From positions 148,108-212,107 of the forward strand of contig JAFTYG010000003.1 of NCBI GenBank assembly GCA_017461365.1: a DNA stretch of 64,000 nucleotides, written 5' to 3'. How positions within the stretch are numbered: the stretch's first letter is position 1; each line of letters starts with the position of its first letter. Source of the DNA: Clostridia bacterium (lineage in GTDB: Bacteria > Bacillota > Clostridia > Oscillospirales > CAG-272). The position numbers and the translations under genes are program-made. The notes beneath the pieces were generated by a model. That model saw only the letters and a list, made by a program, of their open reading frames with translations. It was not told the DNA's origin and did not search any database. Of the stretch, positions 58,360 to 64,000 are shown piece after piece.

Positions 58360-61300
58360 TCACACATATTTTTGCAGTATTTCGTAATACTGACAGAAAA
58401 GCTTATAAAGAAGCGCAAGCACGTCGTCATCCTTGTGCTTTCGGAATATAATATTCGGAGAGTCGGACATAACTACGCGAATCCTTCCCTTATAAATATC
58501 CGAAAGCTCGGACCATACCTCAAAATCGAAAATGTTCGGATGTATCTTTATCTCACTTACTTCTTCGATTATAGTAGTTATCTCGCACTTCTTTGCCGCC
58601 GCGCGTACAAGCGCAGCAGACAGAAGATTTGACGTCGGTTTTGGAACGTCTCCAAAACGGTCTATGAGCTCATCTATTATATCGTCTCTGTCCTCGGGAG
58701 TTTCTATCATTGCTATGCGTTTATAAAGTCCCATTCTCTGCGACGAATATGGAACGTACTTATCTGGGATAAAGGCATCACAACGGAGTGTTACGGTACA
58801 TTCAAGCTTTTCGGGTATCTTTTCGCCCTTTTCTTCGAGCACCGCCTCGTTAAGCAGCTTAATGTAAAGCTCATATCCAACGGCATCGAGATGTCCGTGC
58901 TGTTCCGCTCCAAGCAGATTTCCCGCACCTCTTATCTCCATATCGCGTATAGCAATTTTAAAGCCCGCGCCAAACTCTGCGTAATCTCTTATTGCTTCAA
59001 GACGTTTTGTGGCAACCTCATTGACCGTCTTCTCTCTCGGATAGGTGAAATACGCGTATGCTCTTCGTGATGAACGACCTACGCGACCTCTTATCTGATG
59101 CAACTGAGAAAGACCGAGGCGCTGTGAATTCTCAACTATAAGGGTGTTTGCGTTAGGTATATCCACGCCCGTTTCAATGATCGTCGTGCAAACGAGAATA
59201 TCTATCTCACCCGCAAGCATTTCACTCCAAATATCTTCAAGCTGTTCCTTGTCCATTTTTCCGTGGGCTACCGTGATCCTTGCCTCGGGTATCGCCGCCG
59301 CAAGCTTTGCCGCGCATCTGTCTATCGATTCAACAAAGTTATAAAGATAGAACACCTGTCCGCCGCGCCTAAGCTCTCTGCGTATAGCTTCTATAAGGAT
59401 AAGCTCGTCATATTCAAGAACGTAGGTCTGAACGGGGAGTCTGTCAACGGGCGCTTCATCAAGCACCGAAATATCCCTTATTCCGCCCATCGCCATATTT
59501 AGCGTACGCGGAATAGGCGTTGCCGTCAGCGTGAGTACGTCTACGTTATTTGAAATTTGCTTCAGCTTTTCCTTTTGCGCCACACCAAATCTCTGTTCCT
59601 CGTCAATTATAAGTAAGCCAAGATCTTTGAATTCAATATCTTTTGAAACAAGTCTGTGCGTTCCGATTATAATGTCAGTATCACCGCGCTTTAATCTGCG
59701 CAAAGACTGCGCCTGTTGCTTAGGAGTGCGAAAACGTGAGATCATATCAACGTTCACGGAAAAAGCTCTCATACGGCTTGTGAGTGTCTGAAAATGTTGC
59801 AGGGCAAGAAGCGTTGTAGGAACAAGTATTGCAACCTGCTTACCGCCAAGCACTGCTTTATACGCCGCCCGCATCGCCACCTCTGTCTTACCGAAGCCAA
59901 CGTCTCCGCAGAGTATTCTGTCCATCGGCGTGGGCTTCATCATATCTTCCTTAATGTCGGCTATCGCGTCAAGCTGACCGTCTGTTTCGTCATACTCAAA
60001 TGCCGCCTCGAAATCAGCTTGAAGATCATCATCTTCAGGGAAAGCAAACCCGGGCTTACGGCTTCTTTCGGCGTAAAGCTTTATAAGATCCTTTGCAATA
60101 TCCTTAACAGCCGCCTTAGCCTTACTTTTAGCTCTTCCCCACTCGCTTCCGCCAAATCGGGAAAGTTTAACAAGTCCGTCGTCCGAATGAGCGCCGATAT
60201 ATTTTGAAACCATATCGAGCTTATCAACAGGTAAGAAAAGTCTGTCACTGCCCGCATATCGGATATTTATATAGTCTCTGCTTACGCCGTCTACCGTCAG
60301 ATTTTCGATACCCATATACTGACCTATACCGTGTATCTCATGTACGACAAAATCGCCGACTTCAAGATCGTTATACGAAAGTATCGCCTCGGTACCGCTC
60401 TTCTTTTTCTTTCGTTTTTTCAGACCGCCCGAAGAAAAAGAAGAACCGTCGCGACTTTCGGGGCAGGTCGAAAGCACAGCCACCTTGGGAAGCGTCATTT
60501 CATATCCCCGAATAAAATGCTTCCAAACCACCGTAATGACCGATCTGTCAACAGACTTTGAATCAGAATCATCCATAACAGCCACAAAGCCTTTTTCACG
60601 CAGTAGAACGCATATATTCTTCGCAGCAGCCTCATTTTCGGCAACAAGAACTATACTGTATCCATTCCGCCTATATCCATCAAGATCGTCACAGAGCAGA
60701 TCGAGATTTTCGCAGTATGAGACCATATGCTTTGTTTTAAACGTAAATATTCCACCAAGCTTCTTTCCCGACATTCCCTGTCCCAGCGAGTCAAAATGTA
60801 TGACAGAGCTGTTGTCAAGGAATACGTCAAGAAATGTTTGAGGCTTTGCATAATCGGTATATTTCGGCGCGATAGTTCCTGCGGTAAGCAATTCCTCCAC
60901 GGTTTGGTTCAAATGCCATTCCGCAGCTTTAGCTCTTTCAAATACCGCCGTTGTATTACGCAAAAAAACAGTTGTACGAGCACTGAAATAGTCGAGCAGA
61001 CAAGTTCTCTCGGGATATATCAGCGTAATATATTTATCGGCAAAATTTATCTCCTCAGAGGCGTCAAGAGAAGCAAGCTCCGCAGTCATTTCAGCCTTTG
61101 CGCGATCGTCCTTGCTCTTTGCTCTCCACGCTTCGATAGCCTTTTTTAACTCATTTCTTTTTTCGTCAGTGATCAGAAGCTCGCGAGCAGGAGAAAATTC
61201 CACGGCATCAAGTGTCACCGTCATTCTCTGAGTAGAAGCGTCAAATATTTCCATTCGGTCGATCTCATCTCCGAAAAGCTCTATTCGAAACGGATACGAG

Positions 61301-61920
61301 CCCGACGTTTTATTCCCATCAATGTCGGTAAATACAGCAAAAGCAGGATATACGTCAATAATGCCGCCTCTGAGCGCAAACTGCCCTGCCGCCTCTACAA
61401 GCTCAACTCTCACGTATCCCGCGTTTACAAGACGCGCGGCGAGATCCGACGGATCTATTTGCGTTTTATCGTATTCTATCTTTAAATTTGCGGATATGAG
61501 CCGCTCGGGAGAAATAGTATAGCTGAGCGCCGCATCGGGAGTGGTAACGACCGCGTCAAGGCTGTTATCAAGAAGCCCCGACAAGACCTTAAGCCTCTCA
61601 TGCTCATACTCATGGGAGGCGGTAATATTATAAAATGTCAGGTCACGTCCTATGTAAAAAGCGCACCTGTATCCGAAATGACGTAAAAGCTGTTTTACTC
61701 TTACGCATTCCTTTTCCTCGGAGCAGATAATGAGCGCCGTTCGGGTATCCTTGCTTTTTATGTCTTCAATAAGCGAAAGATATGCCGCGTCTGTCGCACC
61801 GTCACACAATCCCGAGACCAACAACGGAAGCGACGTTCTTGCTGCTTTGGAACTTATATGCGCTCTCAACAGCTCTTCGTATTCTTTGTCCTTTCGAACC
61901 TGATCAGTTAAAATATTCAT
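58360..61920 (-). CDS. mfd: Transcription-repair coupling factor Mfd
   Basis: A 1186-residue DNA translocase that frees stalled RNA polymerase and recruits UvrA. In order: UvrB-like N-terminus (about 1-340), RNA-polymerase-interacting (CarD-like) domain around 520 (DLEVGDFVVHEIHGIGQYMG), RecG-like helicase domains with CGDVGFGKTEVAMRAAYKA, DEEQRFGV, TATPIPRTL, and the TRG motif near IRGRVGRSSRRAYAYF, then the C-terminal TRCF domain. Length is normal for the family. It starts 22 bases after pth. Confidence 0.97.
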   Translation of the reverse strand: MNILTDQVRKDKEYEELLRAHISSKAARTSLPLLVSGLCDGATDAAYLSLIEDIKSKDTRTALIICSEEKECVRVKQLLRHFGYRCAFYIGRDLTFYNITASHEYEHERLKVLSGLLDNSLDAVVTTPDAALSYTISPERLISANLKIEYDKTQIDPSDLAARLVNAGYVRVELVEAAGQFALRGGIIDVYPAFAVFTDIDGNKTSGSYPFRIELFGDEIDRMEIFDASTQRMTVTLDAVEFSPARELLITDEKRNELKKAIEAWRAKSKDDRAKAEMTAELASLDASEEINFADKYITLIYPERTCLLDYFSARTTVFLRNTTAVFERAKAAEWHLNQTVEELLTAGTIAPKYTDYAKPQTFLDVFLDNSSVIHFDSLGQGMSGKKLGGIFTFKTKHMVSYCENLDLLCDDLDGYRRNGYSIVLVAENEAAAKNICVLLREKGFVAVMDDSDSKSVDRSVITVVWKHFIRGYEMTLPKVAVLSTCPESRDGSSFSSGGLKKRKKKKSGTEAILSYNDLEVGDFVVHEIHGIGQYMGIENLTVDGVSRDYINIRYAGSDRLFLPVDKLDMVSKYIGAHSDDGLVKLSRFGGSEWGRAKSKAKAAVKDIAKDLIKLYAERSRKPGFAFPEDDDLQADFEAAFEYDETDGQLDAIADIKEDMMKPTPMDRILCGDVGFGKTEVAMRAAYKAVLGGKQVAILVPTTLLALQHFQTLTSRMRAFSVNVDMISRFRTPKQQAQSLRRLKRGDTDIIIGTHRLVSKDIEFKDLGLLIIDEEQRFGVAQKEKLKQISNNVDVLTLTATPIPRTLNMAMGGIRDISVLDEAPVDRLPVQTYVLEYDELILIEAIRRELRRGGQVFYLYNFVESIDRCAAKLAAAIPEARITVAHGKMDKEQLEDIWSEMLAGEIDILVCTTIIETGVDIPNANTLIVENSQRLGLSQLHQIRGRVGRSSRRAYAYFTYPREKTVNEVATKRLEAIRDYAEFGAGFKIAIRDMEIRGAGNLLGAEQHGHLDAVGYELYIKLLNEAVLEEKGEKIPEKLECTVTLRCDAFIPDKYVPYSSQRMGLYKRIAMIETPEDRDDIIDELIDRFGDVPKPTSNLLSAALVRAAAKKCEITTIIEEVSEIKIHPNIFDFEVWSELSDIYKGRIRVVMSDSPNIIFRKHKDDDVLALLYKLFCQYYEILQKYV

Positions 61921-61942
61921 AAACTTAGTACCTGAAAGGAGA

Positions 61943-62575
61943 TTATTTTTTATTGCAGAGCTGCATAGCTCCGTCTATATCACCAAGCAATATTTTTTCT
62001 ATTCCGTCCGCAACGGTATTATTTTGCTCGGAGAGCTTTTTTTGCTCGTCGGAAGAAAAAGATGACAGCACCCAATCCGCAAGATCGTAATTCGGATGAG
62101 GTTTTTGACCGACGCCGATCTTTATTCTCGGATACTCCTCCGAGCCTATATGCTCATTTATGCTTCTCAGACCGTTGTGTCCACCCGCGCTACCCTTACG
62201 GCGAACTCTCAATTTGCCTACGTCGAGACTGATGTCGTCGGAAAGCACGATGATATGCGAGGCATCGATCTTGTAAAATCTTGCCGCTTCTCCGACCGCT
62301 TCTCCCGATAAATTCATAAACGTCTGAGGCTTCATCAGCAAAACACGCTTGCCGCCTATAACCGCATCTGCGGTCAAGGCCTTATATTTTGCCCTATCTA
62401 TTTTTACCGAGTATTTATCAGCCAATGCATCTATGGCAATAAATCCTGCGTTGTGACGTGTATTTGCGTATTGAGTTCCCGGGTTTCCGAGCCCGACTAT
62501 TATGTATTCAACAGGCATCGAGGATGACGAGTCGCTTTTTGATATTTGCTTGAACAGATCGAATATGTTAGCCAT
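61943..62575 (-). CDS. pth: Peptidyl-tRNA hydrolase
   Basis: A 210-residue enzyme that frees tRNA from drop-off peptidyl-tRNAs. Seen: VGLGNPGTQYANTRHNAGF with catalytic His, MKPQTFMNLSG, LSDDISLDVGKLRVRRKGSAGGHNGLRSI. It has a 20-residue N-terminal extension (ANIFDLFKQISKSDSSSS) before the core, beginning at an ATG with a proper GGAG site five bases upstream, so the extension is real. It is first in pth-mfd-prsA. Confidence 0.96.
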   Translation of the reverse strand: MANIFDLFKQISKSDSSSSMPVEYIIVGLGNPGTQYANTRHNAGFIAIDALADKYSVKIDRAKYKALTADAVIGGKRVLLMKPQTFMNLSGEAVGEAARFYKIDASHIIVLSDDISLDVGKLRVRRKGSAGGHNGLRSINEHIGSEEYPRIKIGVGQKPHPNYDLADWVLSSFSSDEQKKLSEQNNTVADGIEKILLGDIDGAMQLCNKK

Positions 62576-62828
62576 TTTTACTCCGTTTCGTTATTGACTT
62601 CCTTCTTACAATTTTATATTATATTATATTCTCTGTAAAAAATCAACTGTCATAATGTTTTTTTACATTTGTTCATAAAAAATTTACCATTAAAATTACA
62701 CTTTTTTCATTAAGGTTATGGAAAAAACATCCGTTATATGTTATAATATGTGGTGCGGTATGCGTGCATTTTCCGCTGACCGCTAAATAATTTTGTCAAA
62801 ATTTTTATTTATACGGAGGTATTTACCA

Positions 62829-64000
62829 ATGGCAAAAAAGTATTGCTACCTTTTTACAGAAGGTAACGCAAACATGCGTGAGCTTCTCGGTGGTAAGGGC
62901 GCTAACCTTGCAGAGATGACCAACATCGGTCTTCCTGTTCCTCAGGGCTTTACTATCACAACAGAAGCATGCACACAGTATTATGAGGACGGCCGTCAGA
63001 TCAATGACAGCATTCAGGCTGAAATCAACGAGTACATCGTAAAAATGGAGGAGATCACCGGAAAGAAATTCGGCGACCTTGAGAATCCTCTTCTCGTTTC
63101 GGTTCGTTCGGGTGCGCGCGCATCCATGCCCGGTATGATGGACACAATTCTTAACCTCGGTCTTAACGAAGAGGTTGTTGAAGTTATGGCTAAGAAGTCG
63201 GGCAACGCTCGTTGGGCTTACGACTGCTACAGAAGATTTATTCAGATGTACTCCGACGTCGTTATGGAAGTAGGAAAGAAGTACTTCGAGGAGCTCATCG
63301 ACAAAATGAAGGAAGAAAAGGGCGTTAAGCAGGACGTTGATCTGACCGCTGACGACCTCAAAGAGCTTGCTAACCAGTTCAAGGCTGAATACAAGGCTAA
63401 GATCGGTGCAGACTTCCCCTCCGATCCTAAGGAACAGCTTATGGGCGCAGTTAAGGCCGTATTCCGTTCTTGGGATAACCCCCGCGCAAACGTTTACCGT
63501 CGTGACAACGATATTCCCTACTCCTGGGGTACCGCAGTTAACGTTCAGATGATGGCTTTCGGTAACATGGGTGAGGACTGCGGTACAGGCGTTGCGTTTA
63601 CCCGTGACCCCGCTACCGGTGAGAAGAAGCTCATGGGTGAGTTCCTTACCAACGCACAGGGCGAGGACGTCGTTGCAGGCGTTCGTACTCCTATGCCTAT
63701 CGCTCAGATGGCTGAAAAGTTCCCCGCTGCATTCGAGCAGTTCAAGAAGGTCTGTGAGATCCTCGAGAACCACTACCACGACATGCCGGATATGGAGGTC
63801 ACCATTGAGAACGAAAAGCTCTATATGCTCCAGACCAGAAACGGTAAGAGAACCGCTCAGGCTGCTCTGAAGATCGCTTGCGACCTCGTTGACGAGGGAA
63901 TGAGAATCGAGCAGGAAGCTGTTCTGATGATCGACCCCAGAAACCTTGACACTCTGCTCCATCCCCAGTTCGACGCAAAGGCTCTCAAGGCAGCTAACCC
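62829..64000 (+). CDS. ppdK: Pyruvate, phosphate dikinase, 5' part (runs off the window)
   Basis: The first 390 codons of PPDK, open to the end of the window. It starts at the ATG at 62829 after ACGGAGG and reads MAKKYCYLFTEGNANMRELLGGKGANLAEMTNIGLPVPQG in two stretches, then SVRSGARASMPGMMDTILNLG, GVAFTRDPATGEKKLMGEFL, and LQTRNGKRTAQAAL. The ATP-grasp domain is thus complete; the phospho-His and PEP domains are beyond the edge. It interconverts pyruvate and PEP with ATP and phosphate, used in anaerobes for glycolysis or gluconeogenesis. A TATAAT lies at about 62743. Confidence 0.97.
   Translation, partial: MAKKYCYLFTEGNANMRELLGGKGANLAEMTNIGLPVPQGFTITTEACTQYYEDGRQINDSIQAEINEYIVKMEEITGKKFGDLENPLLVSVRSGARASMPGMMDTILNLGLNEEVVEVMAKKSGNARWAYDCYRRFIQMYSDVVMEVGKKYFEELIDKMKEEKGVKQDVDLTADDLKELANQFKAEYKAKIGADFPSDPKEQLMGAVKAVFRSWDNPRANVYRRDNDIPYSWGTAVNVQMMAFGNMGEDCGTGVAFTRDPATGEKKLMGEFLTNAQGEDVVAGVRTPMPIAQMAEKFPAAFEQFKKVCEILENHYHDMPDMEVTIENEKLYMLQTRNGKRTAQAALKIACDLVDEGMRIEQEAVLMIDPRNLDTLLHPQFDAKALKAAN

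Noticed and set aside
62823-63962. 379-residue open frame on the minus strand at the right edge
   Set aside because: It is the antisense of ppdK, whose plus-strand frame starts at 62829 and shows clear PPDK motifs. The long antisense frame comes from codon bias.
1-64000. CRISPR arrays, insertion sequences, phage genes
   Set aside because: No regularly spaced repeats, transposase or integrase motifs, or phage structural proteins were seen on either strand.

Overview
The window reads as chromosomal DNA of a spore-forming, Gram-positive Clostridia-type Firmicute, probably an anaerobic gut or rumen lineage. The support is sporulation and germination genes (spoIIP next to gpr, and a SigH-like sigma factor), an HPr with both His15 and Ser46, a PrsA-like lipoprotein foldase beside mfd and pth, pyruvate phosphate dikinase, acetate kinase, an A-type-looking RNase P RNA, and many exact or near-exact TTGACA-17-TATAAT promoters with strong AGGAGG ribosome-binding sites. 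I see no integrase, transposase, CRISPR array or phage structural gene. No gene-free stretch exceeds 300 bases apart from RNA genes and their leaders.

Layout. 0-5.5 kb: HPr; a minus-strand operon rimM-trmD-(O-antigen-ligase-like)-DUF4330-DUF4330; yajC. 5.6-8.9 kb: a GH38 alpha-mannosidase divergent from an AraC regulator. 8.9-11.8 kb: a copper operon csoR-copA in which a complete CopZ chaperone is fused in frame to CopA across a nine-A tract, while keeping its own ribosome-binding site and start. 11.9-15.6 kb: an iron-uptake block (feoA, feoA, feoB, a Cys-rich FeoB partner) facing a short DtxR-type regulator, with matching GTTAGC-N4-GCTAAC palindromes before feoA and feoB. 15.6-20.1 kb: a 1433-residue secreted esterase-like protein followed by a 44-residue peptide gene. 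20.3-28.8 kb: tmcAL, ackA, a zinc-ribbon protein, a SigH-like sigma factor, a DUF4364 regulator, homoserine dehydrogenase, a Cys-rich possible spore-coat protein and a DUF1846 protein.

28.8-34.7 kb: a carbohydrate locus (GH39-like, GH16, enolase-superfamily dehydratase, SDR, MBL hydrolase) divergent from a second AraC regulator. All its enzymes lack signal peptides and no transporter is encoded beside them. 34.9-40.9 kb: a membrane protein; ylxM-ffh-rpsP-khpA (rimM-trmD, its usual neighbours, lie 31 kb away on the other strand); a glycosyltransferase; and a LexA/CI-like HTH-S24 repressor. 41-45.8 kb: spoIIP-gpr, an orphan oligopeptide-binding lipoprotein and nrdR.

46.2-54.9 kb: tRNA-Leu(CAA), then a run of plus-strand accessory genes (LURP-one, VanZ, methyltransferase, small membrane proteins, and a response regulator / ABC ATPase / two permeases / histidine kinase module that looks like lantibiotic-type immunity, plus two unknown membrane-anchored proteins). 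54.9-64 kb: an AIM24-family protein, RNase P RNA, a TPP-riboswitch-controlled ThiT thiamine transporter subunit, pth-mfd-prsA, and the 5' part of ppdK, which runs off the window.

The most interesting signals are the CopA-CopZ fusion with its slippery-looking junction, the iron regulon built around a DtxR-like metal site in a short protein, and the peptide-immunity-like island with unassigned partners. All calls are by reading the sequence; no database search was run.
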